From the NCBI RefSeq assembly GCF_003086295.3, contig NC_092041.1, positions 98,233,827-98,297,826 on the forward strand: a stretch of DNA of 64,000 nt, in the 5' to 3' direction. The position numbers and the translations under genes were made by a program. The number at the start of each line of letters is the position of its first letter. The stretch's first letter is position 1. Positions 22,202 through 35,238 of this stretch are shown piece after piece. Below the pieces are notes generated by a model that was not told where the DNA came from, did not search any database, and saw nothing but the letters and a program-made list of their open reading frames with translations. This DNA is from Arachis hypogaea. Taxonomy: Eukaryota; Streptophyta; Magnoliopsida; Fabales; Fabaceae.

Positions 22202-23829
22202 GTATGTCAGAAATGAGTTGCACTGGAAACAAATGTCACGATCTCAGCATGCGAAGGACATGAACAAAAATACTAAATACTTTCACCACATAGCTTCTTT
22301 GAGGAGGTGGAATAATAGGATTGATGCTCTGGTAATTAATGGAAGATTGGTTAGAAACTCAGCTAGAATAAAGATTGCTATCAGAGATTTTTATAAGCAA
22401 TTGTATCATCAAGAGGAGTCTTATGTGGTGGACTTTAGGGATGGACTAGTGGATATGATATCTGAAGAGGATTCTGTGGCTTTAGAAGTAGTGCCATCAG
22501 TTAAAGAGATTATAGAGGCAGTGTGGGAATGTAAATCATCTAAAGCACCAGACAGTGATAGGTACAACATGAACTTTATTAAGAAGTGCTGAGATAAGAT
22601 TGGAACTGAATTTATGGCAGTTGTGATTGGTTTCTTTCAGACATCTAGACTACCTAAAAACTCTAATATTACACGGGTTGCGTTGGCTCCCAAGTTCAAT
22701 GGGACTAAGGAATCAAATACCTTCGCCCGATTAGTATGGTTGAATGTGTGTATAAGGTGATTTTAAATGTGTTAATTAGGAAGATGAGATCAGTAATGCC
22801 AAGACTGGATGGGGAGACTCAGAGTGCATTTGTCAAGGGTCGTAAAATTCATGATAGGACACTTATTGCGTGTGAAACTATGCATTAGCTTAAAATAAGA
22901 AAAAAGAAAGCGGCAATAATCAAGCTAGATTTTCAAAAGGCATATGATAGGGTCAAGTGGAATTTCGTTGACATCGTTTTGCAGAAGATGAGGTTTGGAT
23001 GAAAGTGGAAGGAGTGGGTTATGAAGTGTGTCGGCACAACTTTTGTCGATTTTGATAAATGGTTCACCACTGAAGTCGTTCAAGATAGAAAGAGGTTTGA
23101 GACAAGGTGATCCACTATCTCCTTTTTTGTTTGTACTTGTTGTTGACGTCCTACATAGAATGGTCTGAGAGGTAGTTAGGAATGGACGGATATCCCATTA
23201 TTGATTAGGAGAGACAATATAGACTTATCGCATCTTCCGCTTGCAGATGACACTATGTTGTTTTGTCCGCTAAAAGCGGAGACTATTAAGAACTACAAGA
23301 GGCTTCTACATTGCTTTGAGTTGATGTCGGGGTTAAGCATCAATTTTGATAAATCTAGTTTGATCCCAATCAATTGTAACTAACAGTGGGTGCGAAGTAT
23401 GTGCAGCTTGTTAGGGTGCAAGAAAGTTACTCTACCAGTCAAGTATCTTAGAATTCGTCTAGGAGCTAACCCGAGGTTGGTCAAGACTTGAAAGACAATA
23501 ATAGACAAAGTGGAAGAGAAGCTCACCTTACGAAAATCGAAGGTGCTCAATAAAGTGAGAAAGTTGGTGCTTATTACAGCTGTTTTAATAGCTTGCCGGG
23601 ATATTATTTAAGCTTATATAAGATGTCGAAGGCTATTGTTGAGAAATTGATTTCATTACAAAGAAAATTCTTGTGGAGTAAGGAGAATAGTAGGAATAGT
23701 ATGGCTTTGGTTGGATGGGAAGTGGTTCAGGCTCCGAAAAGGTTAGGTGGTTTAGCAGTAGGGAATGTGATGCTTTGTAATACGACACTTTTGTTTAAGT
23801 GGTGGTAGAGATTTTCAAAGGAGGAATGT

Positions 23830-24800
23830 TGAAAGAGAGTATTTTCGTATGGTTAGGAATTTCACACAAAATAATTCCGTTGGTAGTATGGTTCCCAACC
23901 AACTAACAATACTCAAATCAAATTTTAAAGATTTTGGTTGTCACATGTACAAACCCCAATGAAAATTAACCGAAGTATTCAAACATCGGTCATCTGACAA
24001 GGAATTGCAATGAAGTGCTCAATTATTGGCTATGAGAAAACAAAAGGGGTTTGATTTTGTAATTGGCAAGGAAATATAAAAGTATGAAAGTAAACAACAA
24101 GAACTAATAAAAGAAAGGAAAAGAACTCTTGGCTAAGACATGGGAATTGAGATCACCATCCTTATCTACAAACCATATATTGACAATTATGAGAAACCGA
24201 GCTCATTAAGTCTATTTCTATGCTTGAAGTTTATCAAATGACTTGATCAACATCAATCCATAAGTCCTAACCTAGCTACTAATTGACTTAGTAGTAGGCT
24301 AGTGTCAATGGTTATCAAATTGACCACATAGGATTCTCAAATCACCAATTCAATGAGACCCAATGACTCAAGGCAACTATGATAAATTGCATATCATTTT
24401 GAAACCTCGAATGTTAACTTTTCAATGCAACTAGAACCGCCTTATTTGGACATTCGTAGCTCAAATTAGGATCGATTTAGTACGAAGAGGTCAGGATTGA
24501 CAGCTTAGCAATCCCTTCATTTCTTTATGAGTTTTCTATTTTTACATGCTTTTTCTTCATTCCTTTAACCCAATCTTTGTCTTATAATCCTGAAATCACT
24601 TAACAAACATATCAAGGTATCGAATGGAATTAAAGTGAAATAAAATTAGCGATTTAAAGGCCTAAAAAGTATGTTTTTACTCTTAAGCACAAATTAGGAG
24701 AAATTCACGAAACCATGCTATTTCATTGAATAAATGTAGGAAAAGTTGATAAAATCTCCTAAATTCAACACAAGATAAACCACAAAATTGGGTTTTATCA
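23830..24800 (-). repeat. Solo LTR (971 bp) in the LINE
   Basis: The ends read TG...CA. The 5-bp duplication AATGT occurs at 23825-23829 and 24801-24805, and the LINE reading resumes across it. It is related to the longer LTR at 51578-53018: both contain a conserved strip around ACCGAAGTATTCAAAC and another around AAACCATGCTATTT. By that likeness the LTR orientation is minus (TGATAAAACCC start). Confidence 0.85.
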
Positions 24801-25232
24801 AATGTCCATTGTAGAAAAAGGTAGCTCTTGTAATAATCTCAATCCCAATGAGCTACTTTCTTCCCAGACATTACCTACTAGAGGGAGTCCATAGAAGGAT
24901 ATTTGTCAACTACAAATTAAGGAGCAACATGTAAGAGACAAGACGATAACTTGGTTGACCATGGAGGTTGGTGATGATAGAATAACTCGATTTTGGAAGG
25001 ATATCTGGGTATATTATGGTCCTCTGAAGGATATGTTTCCAAGACTCTTCTCGGTTTCAATCGAAAAGGGATATGTCATTGGGGATTGTGGCTTCTGTGA
25101 TGGGATAGAATGTGTTTGGAATTTCCAATGGAGGCGTCAACTATTTCAATGGGAGTTGAAACTTGTGAATCAATTACATGATACTTTGAGGCTGGTTAAA
25201 CTAGCAGCTGGCAGAGAGGATAAGATTGTGAG

Positions 25233-25881
25233 CAGTGACAGACCAGAAAATTTTAAGAGTGGGGGCAAAAATGTATATATTAAAATAAATTTTGTTGAAT
25301 ATTATTAATTATATAGAGATATAAAAATTAAAAATAGTTAATAAACACTTTCTTAAAATATTATTCATTATATATAATTTATAAAAATATAATTTTTTAT
25401 TTCTAAAATTTGAACTTAAAACATTTTAATTAAATTATAGATAATTTATTATCCTAACTAATTTTTTATGCATATTTAATAATAAAAGACCGAATCAATT
25501 GGCACATTAACTCCTAATGATACACTAATATTTATAATTTGAAACTAAAATTATATATAAATACTAAAAAAATTAAATCTGTATATGAAAAGTATGTTTA
25601 TATAAAATAATAAAAATTTAATTTACAATTTTTTCTTTCTTTCTTTTTAAAATAATTAAATTTGTTATATATTTTTTTAATTTAATTTTGATATAATGTT
25701 AGATGAAAGATTTTATTCATCTGTTTAATTATGTATTGTAATTAAAATATTTTTTCATTACGATTTTTAAAAATAAAAAATATATTCTAAATTAGTAAAT
25801 TAATCAATTTATTTTAAAATTTTAATTATTTTATAGTGGGGGCAAGTGCCCCCTCATGGTTCTTCCTCGGTTCGCCCCTGA
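25233..25881. mobile_element. hAT-like MITE (649 bp)
   Basis: The terminal inverted repeats are imperfect: left CAGTGACAGACCAG, right complement CAGGGGCGAACCGAGG. GTGGGGGCAA occurs near both ends. The flanking 8-bp duplications ATTGTGAG (25225-25232) and ATTGTGTG (25882-25889) differ by one base, and 8 bp is the hAT size. The body is AT-rich with no ORF. Confidence 0.8.
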
Positions 25882-26584
25882 TTGTGTGAAAGTTTGATAG
25901 ACAAAAAATTTTTCCTATTAACTCATTTGTAGGAGGAAATGTTTTCGGAAGACATAACAAGTTATAGTTTCACCAAGACTATTTGAAAAGGTTTAGTTCC
26001 TCCAAGAGTGAAGCTATTTGTTTGGTTTGTCTTAATAGGCAGGGTGAATATAAAAGAAAGATTGTGTCGGGCTTGGCATAGTTAATCATGAGGATAATGT
26101 GTGTATAATATGTAATAAGGATGTGGAATATGTTCATCACTTATTTCTTAAATGTGAATTTGCTTGGCAGGTGTGATGCGCATGGTTATCTCTTTTTGAC
26201 AGACAATGGTCCTTTTCTGGTACTTTGAAGAAACATTTTTAAAGTTGAACAGGTGCAACTTTTAGCAAGGAGGAACGCAAGAAATGGTTCATATGTTTAT
26301 TTGCGATAATTTAGAACGTTTGGAGTGAAAGGAATAGAAAAATTTTTCAGAATAAAAAAAAGCGTAGAAGAGATTATTAACATGTCTAGTCTTAATTATT
26401 AGGAGTGGAGACGTGAGGATTCCTTTTGTTGTTGATGACAATATCAAAAATGACAAATGGAGACGTGAAGAAATGGTTCATATTATTACTTGATAAATTG
26501 CTAGGAGGTTACGGTTTAAGTTAGTTATTATTTTTTTTTCGTTCCATTTTTGTGCCGAACTCTTTTATCTCAACCAAAAAAAAA

Positions 26585-27453
26585 GTATTTATAACTTACA
26601 TATGGTCATACTAGAATTAATATTTTTTTAAAATATTTCTGTACAAATGATCAACGAGAACTTGTTCTAGTGATTCTTTAAGAGCAGCTAGCTAAAATTA
26701 ACAAAATAGGTTGGTTTATATTTTAAAATTAAAAAAAAAACATTAATTTGGCTCGATTAATCTAAGCTAATGAATTAAACGAGTGATTTGTTTTAAAAAA
26801 ATTTCTTTTAAAGAAATTACATAATTTTAACAATTTTTTATTTAATATTCATAAAACTAATTTTCAAACTCTAAATTTTAAACTAAAAAAATATATTATT
26901 TATACACAAAAAATCAATAATTAAATTCACCATTATATGTATAAATATAAATATTATTTAATTTATTTTTAATTTATATTTTATATTTTAATGTGTATTT
27001 TATACAAATCAATTTTGGTGATTAATTTTTATGTACGTAACATAATTACAAGATTTATCATACCATATTTTTATAATAAATTATTTAACGTCTAAAATAC
27101 TAGTTAACAAATTATAATAAATATTTCATAATATAAACTCATCAATATACTCATAATAAGAGAATTAAAAAAAAAGGGCCGGATGAGCAAAAAGCCAAAA
27201 ACCCATATCCATTTTAATCCGAACCTGCTGTATTAACTTGCGAGTTATCTTAGTTCAAATTGACCGCTTTTAATCAAGTCTCGACTCGTCTATTTTTTCC
27301 CGAATAAACCAAGGCGTGTTAACAAATTACAGCTCGTTTTGACTACTCTATTAGAAGGCTCAAAATTCTTGGTACAAAACCCGGATTCAAATAAGCTATA
27401 AATGGAATTTTTTTCTTTAATAAATAAAAAAATATTTTTTTTTCAATAATAAT
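26585..27453. other. AT-rich intergenic spacer
   Basis: No ORF, RNA gene or clear terminal repeat was found. A less AT-rich block at 27170-27400 may be a fragment of another repeat. Confidence 0.4.
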
Positions 27454-27840
27454 TGATCCGTCACCTTATAACTCAGTCTTTGTTATGCATTATGAGTTAT
27501 AACTCGGCGTTAACTATCATTCATTCTTTTGCTTGTAACTGACACATTCATTACCGACTTAATGACCATCATTTTTATCTTAATGACCAAACGGTCATAA
27601 CATCAATTCTATTTATCAATTTTATGCCTATAAAAAGAACATTCTATATATAATTTCAATAATACATTCTATATTCATAAAATTATTATATACCTCTTAA
27701 ACACTTACTGACTTGAGCGTCGGAGTGTCTTTTGCAGGTACTCACCCCCTTGTTCTCTCCTTGCCGACGTATAACTCATCCCGACGAGAAGCTTGAAGAC
27801 ATTCATCGACGGACGAGCTATACACCGGCCAAACTCAGCA
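27454..27840 (+). repeat. 5' LTR of the non-coding element
   Basis: 387 bp with TG...CA ends and a TATA motif (TATAAAA) at 27629-27635. It is nearly identical to 29251-29637. Confidence 0.93.
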
Positions 27841-29250
27841 AGAACAATTGGCGCCGTCTATGGGGACGAGTAAAATCATTCCCACTCCCCTTAGATTCAT
27901 AAAACTTGATTTATATTCAAAATTTTGAACCAATCTCAACAATCTTGTTTAAGATTTTTAATATCTCTTATCAAATTTTAATTTATCGTAACTTTTTATA
28001 AAGTATATACTGTATACATTCAAATTGCTTCATTTTTACGTATCATAATATTCCACATATCATAATCGATTAATGAACCAATCCGAGAATAAACTCGGCT
28101 TTCAATCAATCCGAAACGAACTCGGTTTTCAATCAATCCGAGCACAAATTCACTTATCAAATTTGCTTATTTTTTTCAAAATTCTCTATTTACACAAGTA
28201 AAATTATATATTTTATTCAACATACTTTTACATTTATATTTTGAGTAACTAATACTTACTGATTTATTAGTTATATTCAAAACTCAATATATGTTCTATA
28301 CAATAATGACATATAACAACCATGTCAATTGCATTTTTATTTCTTATGTATTATATTCTTATTACTTAATGATTTCATTTATACAATTAAATGACAGTAA
28401 TGATGAGTTCAAATCTTAAAATTGGATTCCATTAAAAGTTACTTATATATCAATTGTATATAGCTGTTTTACTATTCACTTTATGCTATTAAATTTTATG
28501 TTACTATTTGTTTAATGTAGAAAATTAAACAGGCAATTTACTATTATTGCACGAGGAATATCCCTCGTCTTACTGTAACGGCTAGAAACATTATACTAAA
28601 TGTATAATTCGATAACTGTTATCTTATTGATTTATTATCAAATTAAAGCATGTCCTACAAAACAAAATTCAGATATTCACATTTGGCATGTATAACATTC
28701 ATATATGTCGTCTCCTTCTCTACAATTATCAACTTTCAAGGTATATTTTTTTTTTTACTTTGAACTATTTTACTTTTACAATATATATTATTCAATATAT
28801 GTTGCGACTTTATACCTATTCATTTTCTCAATTTATCTTATTCATGTCAAACCTTCACTATAAATTGTAAATATTCAATAACTAATTGCTTTGAGCGAGA
28901 AATTTATCAATAAGTTGTTGTGGGTTGGAAAAATTCCCAAGACAATTAACCATTATATCCTCGGATCATACAATCGATTCCGTCAACGGATATCTATCTC
29001 TGAACTTTTCAGTTCATATACAATCAAATGCTAAAATTGTTCTTAAGCGGAAAAGTATCCCCACACAACTATCTTGATTGAACGACTCTTATCACTCAAT
29101 TATTTTTTGAATAAGTGCCGACATAATAACCCGACTAAACTTGGGGGCTCACCATATCATTATTCACTCATCTTTTAACCGAGTTATAACTCATTTTATT
29201 TTCTAAGCTTAGCCTGGATTATATGATCGGCGGACAAAGCTTGGGGGCTG

Positions 29251-29637
29251 TGATCCGTCACCTTATAACTCAGTCTTTATTATGCATTATGAGTTATAAC
29301 TCGCCGTTAACTATCACTCATTCTTTTGCTTGTAACTGACACATTCATTACCGACTTAATGACCATCATTTCTATCTTAATGACCAAACGGTCATAACAT
29401 CAATTCTATTCATCAATTTTATGCCTATAAAAAGAACATTCTATATCTAATTTCAATAATACATTCTATATTCATAAAATTATTATATACCTCTTAAACA
29501 CTTACTGACTTGAGCGTCGGAGTGTCTTTTGCAGGTACCCACCCCCTTGTTCTCTCCTTGCCGACGTATAACTCATCCCGACGAGAAGCTTGAAGACATT
29601 CATCGACGGACGAGCTATACACCGGCCAAACTCAGCA
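29251..29637 (+). repeat. 3' LTR of the non-coding element
   Basis: 387 bp with only a handful of differences from the 5' LTR. It carries the same TATA motif at about 29426 and, in this orientation, would drive read-out towards the minus-strand GRF gene (antisense to it). Confidence 0.93.
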
Positions 29638-29729
29638 ATAATCTAAAACAACATTTTATCATACTTTGGTCTCCACTACATGTATTTCGGAGTCCGTCAC
29701 TCCTAACAAGTTTAGTTCATACATAGCAT

Positions 29730-32700
29730 TCAATCTTCTACTACCCGTTTGGCCTTCTCCAGAGCCACCATAGCTGCCATTTTCTTTGTTTGTCTCTCTT
29801 CATTGTGCCTCCTTGCTAATTCAGCTTCCTTAACTCTACCCTTCAATGTTGTGTCAACCTCAGTTATTTTTTTCTTCAAGTCTCCAAGACGAATCTCTAT
29901 CTCCAATCTCTCCAACTCACAAGACTTCAGTTTGTTCTGCTTCTCTTGGAGCATGGCCTCAAGACGCGAGACTTCTTCACGAAGCCTTTGTTCATTCTGG
30001 TTAGATTCTTTGAGCAAAGCTTCAGCCGCAAGGAACTCTTCTTTGATTTCAGCTAACCTCTCTCTCTCCTTATTGATGCATTGACTTAACTCCTCAACTA
30101 GGCAATTTTCCATGGACTTGATATCAACAACGGCCGAAATGTTATCGATGAAATCCCAGATATGTTCGGAAAACTTTTTGTAGTCAACAGAAAGGTCATC
30201 CAATAGAGCAAAAGTGTCCTCTGCACACACTCTCATGGATTCATGATCATCCTGATCTAGTAGAGACTCAAGATCCCTGAGAAGCTCTTGCTGTGCGACT
30301 AACACCATTTGCCTTTTCCTTTCGCCCTTTGACATTGGTTTTCTTTCACTGCCTTGTGACACAGTGAGGGTATCACCGGTAAAATCTCTCCAAGTTTCAT
30401 AACGGCCGCAACCGTTTGAAGAAAGTTGGACGTGCTCATTGAAGTATTTGCGGGAATTATTGACAATTATTGCTTCTTTAGGAGTGATAATCTTATCAAA
30501 GGATGGGAAAATGCCTGTGAAAATACAATGTAATTGTTAGCTGATACAATGTCACTTATAGTTAACGGTTCTAACTAACTCTGGTATAAATATCTAGGCT
30601 AATACTATGATAAGTGACATTATAGCTGATAATTTTATCATTTTATGAAATCAAATTGCACACTTTAAAAGTTTAGAAGATAAACTAAAATAAGAAAAGT
30701 TAAACTACTAGAAGTTTTTACAAGAATTATATAGTCAAAATGATGTTAAAACTTTATGGAAATGATACTCACAACAAAAGAATGGCCGAGGTGTGGGGAA
30801 CTCCAAGCTCCGGGAGGGATGGAGAAAAATAAGGTAACCTAGCCAGCCCATTGAACAACGACCTGCATCTTAAATGGATTCAAGAGAATTCCAACATGTC
30901 TTTTCTAAACATCTGACAAGAATTAATAAACAAATTATGCTCAGACTATGTCTATAAACTTTTGTCATCTAAAGTTTAAATCTTTTTATATTTTCTTTTA
31001 CCAAAGATAGTAACGGGAGAGGGATGTCAGACGAACACATAACCCAAGTTTAAAATGAAGCCAATTCTATGGTGCTTTTTGTTTGGTGCCTAACTTTTGT
31101 TTAAAATTAATTATTTTACCTATGTTAGTAATTAGGCAATAATTTTTAGGCACCATAGTAAACACCTTAAAATGAAATGCAATTCTATACAAGTTGCTTG
31201 AAAAAACCGTTATTTCTGCAACATCACCTGAAAAACCGTTATTTCTGAAAAAAACTTGCTGAAAACCGATCTTTGAAGTAGTTGACCAACTAAACGATTG
31301 CAGTGCTTTCTTTTCAACAGCATCCCATTCCCCCGAGTTTACAATTTCTTGAAGATAATCCACGTCAGCATCCTCAAATTCCGGAAAATCAACAAAACTT
31401 GAAGGGTCTCCGTTTGGCTCTTCCACTGCATTATCCCTCTCATCATGCTCATCAGATAAAACCATCAATAAGGGACACTCTGAATTTTGCAGCACTCTCA
31501 TCTCTTTGGAACCGTCCGCAACCAAATCACTTCCCTTACCCAACTCATAATCATGGTTTTGACTGATTTGCTGGATTGGAACTGTGACTTTGTTATCAAG
31601 TAGTTCATCCTCCCACACTATGTAATCACATGCTCCATGGCCCTGTTTGATGTTAAGTAGATACATAACAAAACATAGATTAGGTTTTTTACATACTTTG
31701 ATATAAACTTGAGCAATACTATAGAGCAAAAACAATTTATTGTTTTGGATCAGTAGTTAAATTATTGACTAAAAATATGGTGTTGGACTGGTGGTCTAAA
31801 AGATATTGGACTAATAGCTAAAAATACGGATAAATAGTCAAATTTATTCTTAAAAAATTACTTGTTCTCTAAATTGGTATCCGAAATATTTTTTTAATCA
31901 AATTCGTCTTTTCAAAAATTTTAAATTAATCGTGTTAGTCTTTTTTTGTTGATAGCGCCAAAATTTGTTAATATGACACGTTAAGTGATAGTACAATACA
32001 CATAGGAGTCTTAATTGATTATTAACATGATAAGTTTATGAAATTAGATCAAATTTAAACCTAATTGAGGGGAGAACTTGAGGTATTAGAATCCCTCAAT
32101 TTGAAATTTATTTGATCTAATTTCATAAACTTATCATATTAGCAACCAACTAGGACTACTAGGCATGTATTGTGGTGTCAAGTAACGTATCACATCAACA
32201 AACTTTGACGCTATTAGCAATGAAAGGACTAAAATGACTAATTTAAAATTTTTGGAAAACGAATTTGATTAAAAAAAATATTTCAAAAACTAATTTGTAG
32301 AATAAATAATCTTTCAGAGACTAATTTGACTATTTATTTCTAAAAATAATGATTAAATAAATTAAAATTGCTAACACTTAAACTTTTCTAAATAAACAAT
32401 AAATGAATTGGTACCTGTTAGCTATTTATAGTTAACAATTAGCTATTGAAATACATCATACACAAAAAAATAAGTTAAATATCATATGTATTTATACAGA
32501 AGTACTTCTTTTTTTGTATTTGTAATTGTCTTACATAGTTACTTGTACTAATAGTGATGAGCGGATATTTTATACGCTTTTTGACATCATTTTTATATTG
32601 TTTTAGTTATATTTTGTTTAAGTTTTATTACATTTTCATAGATTTTAGTGCTAAATTCACATTTTTTTATTTTACTTTGAGTTGTTGTGTTTTCTGATGA

Positions 32701-35238
32701 TTTTAGGTAATTTATGACTGAAATTGAGGAACTTTGGCAAAGTCTGATTCAGAGGCAAGGGAAGCGTAGCAGATGCTGTCAGATTCTGACCTTCATATAC
32801 TAAAACGAGCATTTCTAGAGCTACAGAGATTCAAACGACGCGTTCTCAACGTCGTTGGAAAGCTAATTTCTAGAGCTTTCCAGCAATATATAATAGTTTA
32901 TACTTGTCTTTAGAAATAAAGGCCCAAAACGGGTGTTGAATGCCGACAACTAGTCCCTTTCTGGCGTTCAACGCCCAAAAGGGAGCAGTTGGTGTTTGGA
33001 CGCCCACAAGAGAGCAAGGCTTGCGTCCAACGCCTAAAAGGGAATACCAACTCGTGGATTCACCCCAAATTCAACTCAAACACTCACCAAGTGGGTCCAG
33101 GAAGATAATTTTCCTAATAATAGTCCAGTCTATCTTAATTCTGTAATCCCTAAGTATTAGATTAGTATTTAAAGGAGAAGATCACCCTTGTTTAGGATCT
33201 TCTTCCTCCTCTACACACTATATTCGAATTATATTGTTTCTCTGTAAGCTATGAGCGACTAATCCTCCTAAGTTAGGGTTAGGAGCTCTGCTGATTCTCA
33301 TGGATTAATAATATTACTGTTCTATTTCAATACACGTTTGATTCCATTCTCTTGTGCATTTTCGTTCTTCATATCATGAATTGAGGATGACCCGTGACAA
33401 TCATCCTTGTTCTACACGGGTTCTGTATGAGTCTTGCCCGAATAGCATTGAGCCACAAGTTAGAGAATGCACTGCGGATCCCAAGAACGTGCCTGGGCGA
33501 CTTTGGATATGTGACATATAATCCCGTTGACCGTGGGCTACTGAGGTTTCTGTAGCGTCAAGGCTAGAGTATGAGAAGCAACGTTCTCTGATCCGGAAGA
33601 TCTGACATTGTCTGTGACGTTTTGAGTAGGATTGCGAAAGAGAGTGGATTGCTTAGGTCTTCACCTTCGGCTATGGTGGAAAGCCATGAGTTAACTTGAT
33701 GAGGATACTACATGAGTTGCTCGGATATGGTGAACTGCTATGGTTCAGAAGAGACTATCTTGATGAGGATGCTACATGAGTTAGTCAATTACGGCTGCCA
33801 TTGACTTAATCGTTCATGTTGAAGTAGACAGTAAGAAAAGTTAATCCGAAAAGAATACACATCTCTAAAGCCTTAACTAATTATCTATCATTGCTTTTAC
33901 ACTAATCTGGTATTTCGTTTTTATTATTTCGTTTATGTTTCTTAACAAACAACCATATTTTCTAATTGTCTGACTAAGATTTACAAGATAGTCATTACTT
34001 GCTCAATCCGACAATCTCTGTGGGATTCGACCCTCACTCACCTGAAGTATTACTTGAACAACCCGATGCACTTGCCGGTTCAATTGTGCGGAGTTAAATT
34101 TCGCGCACCAAATAGTTTATAACTTTATATCGCATTTCTGTATAGACTAATGGTATTATGAGTAAAAAAAAAAAGGATAAATTTCCATCCATTTTTTTAC
34201 AAGATTAAGAAAGTTATACATCTACCAACCTTCCCCCTCCCAAAATTTATTGACCCACATAATCCTCAATAGCAATATTCAATATTGCAAAGCTCAACGT
34301 GTGTTGAATACGACAAATATAACAATTCCAATATATATTGAATTATTCATACATACCCGTGGAACAGGGCAAGCAAAATAGTATTTATGGACATCCGGAT
34401 CCTCGACCTTTCTACAGACACCAGCTCCGCAATCACACTCAGGGTACTTATCCGGTGGAGGCTCCTTGTAACTCTCCTCAATACCATCATCACACCACTC
34501 AATACGCTTCTTATATCCTCCACATGCTTTGCCCTTAAAATCAAAACCAAGAGAAACGAATGAGTGGAACCATCGTGATATATTATTGCTTTACGGAGAT
34601 TTAAAAAAAATTTCTACTCGAATATTATCATCTCACTAGAATAGATTACAAAATATAATTTATACACAAATATATAATAATTAATTTTGATAACCGATCT
34701 TAATAACATTTTATAATATTATATATCTCAACCAACAATTTATTTTATTAAATAATATATATTTAAATAAATATTTTTATATTGTTTTTATCTTAGGATA
34801 ATTTTTTTTCTTTACTTTGTTTACATTAAAAAAAATCACACGGAGACACACATAGACAATGAAATTGAGTGTCGATGGAGCATTTTTAACGAAATTAATC
34901 ACAGTTAATGACACCTTCGGCTTTAAAGTAAAAAGGAAGAAACTTAATGGGGGGATAAAGAGCAGGAATACCCTTGTGATGGGGCAAGCATAGAAGTTCC
35001 TTCCACTAGAGTGCGTTGAAACGACGCAAGGGCCATGGCCACAGCGGCAAAAGATGGTTTGGCGGTTACCGGATGATGAGAATGAGGTGGTGGGTTTCTT
35101 GACATGGCCAGCAGGAAAAGGGCAGTCCCAACTCCAGTGTCCTATCTCATCGCACCGGAAGCACTTACTCTCCTGCATTCTCTTCACCAGTTCCGGCCTG
35201 TACCGGCTTGACAAGTTTGAACAACAACTCACATCCAT
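29730..35238 (-). CDS. GRF-type zinc-finger/coiled-coil protein, gene B (five exons)
   Basis: Exons read down the minus strand: 35238-34972, 34533-34357, 31642-31228, 30862-30773 and 30514-29730 (stop). All junctions have GT/AG and matching phases, and the joined frame is open for 577 codons. The ATG at 35238 is chosen; the in-frame codon two before it is GTG. Order: a CCHC knuckle (CFRCDEIGHWSWDC, residues about 26-39); GRF finger 1 split by intron 1 (CRCGHGPC, FYACP, then GKACGGY); GRF finger 2 split by intron 2 (CDCGAGVC, YYFACP, then GHGACDYIVWEDE); an acidic linker; a conserved segment (FPTPRPFFC through RYFNEHV-like residues); and a long Glu/Lys/Leu-rich coiled coil over the last 180 residues. 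It is probably nuclear and nucleic-acid binding by family analogy; the function is unknown. It is a paralog of gene A. The second intron is swollen by a MITE and a solo LTR. Confidence 0.87.
31828..32340. mobile_element. Fold-back MITE in an intron of gene B
   Basis: The left arm (about 31830-32070) and right arm (about 32094-32338) are imperfect reverse complements over roughly 240 bp. Shared blocks include ATAAGTTTATGAAATTAGATC and TTTTAATCAAATTCGT. The loop is only about 23 bp and there is no ORF. The exact ends and target duplication were not resolved. Confidence 0.75.
32555..34110 (+). repeat. Solo LTR (1556 bp) in an intron of gene B
   Basis: It starts TGATGAGCGGATATT and ends TTTCGCGCACCA, with the 5-bp duplication AATAG at 32550-32554 and 34111-34115. 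There is no internal region, so the rest was removed by LTR-LTR recombination. It lies antisense to the gene within the second intron (34356-31643). It contains GGCGTTCAACGCC at 32963-32975 and several decayed copies nearby. Confidence 0.92.

Larger units (their letters stand above)
22202..26584 (+). pseudogene. L1-type LINE ORF2 relic (RT and zinc-binding domain), split by two insertions
   Basis: Pieces in order: a post-endonuclease linker (22202-22590, with KNTKYFHHIASLRRWNN), RT motifs (DFQKAYDRVKW at 22927-22960; LADDTMLFC at 23240-23266, the catalytic ADD box), a post-RT segment (23590-23829 and 24801-25232, with FWKDIWVYYGPL) and a zf-RVT-like zinc-binding domain (about 25980-26270). 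It ends in A9 at 26576-26584, consistent with a LINE 3' tail. The endonuclease is missing because the left end abuts the Tat-like LTR. Many stops and frameshifts make it non-functional. It is interrupted by a solo LTR (23830-24800) and a hAT-like MITE (25233-25881). Confidence 0.85.
27454..29637 (+). mobile_element. Non-coding LTR element (LARD/TRIM-like, 2184 bp)
   Basis: Two 387-bp LTRs (27454-27840 and 29251-29637) begin TGATCCGTCACC and end AAACTCAGCA. The 5-bp duplication ATAAT lies at 27449-27453 and 29638-29642. A PBS-like TGGCGCCGTCTATGGGGA is at 27849-27866 and a polypurine tract (AAAGCTTGGGGGCTG) at 29236-29250. The 1.4-kb interior has no recognisable gag or pol, so it must depend on proteins from another element. 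Its right end is 92 bp from the stop codon of GRF gene B. Confidence 0.93.
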
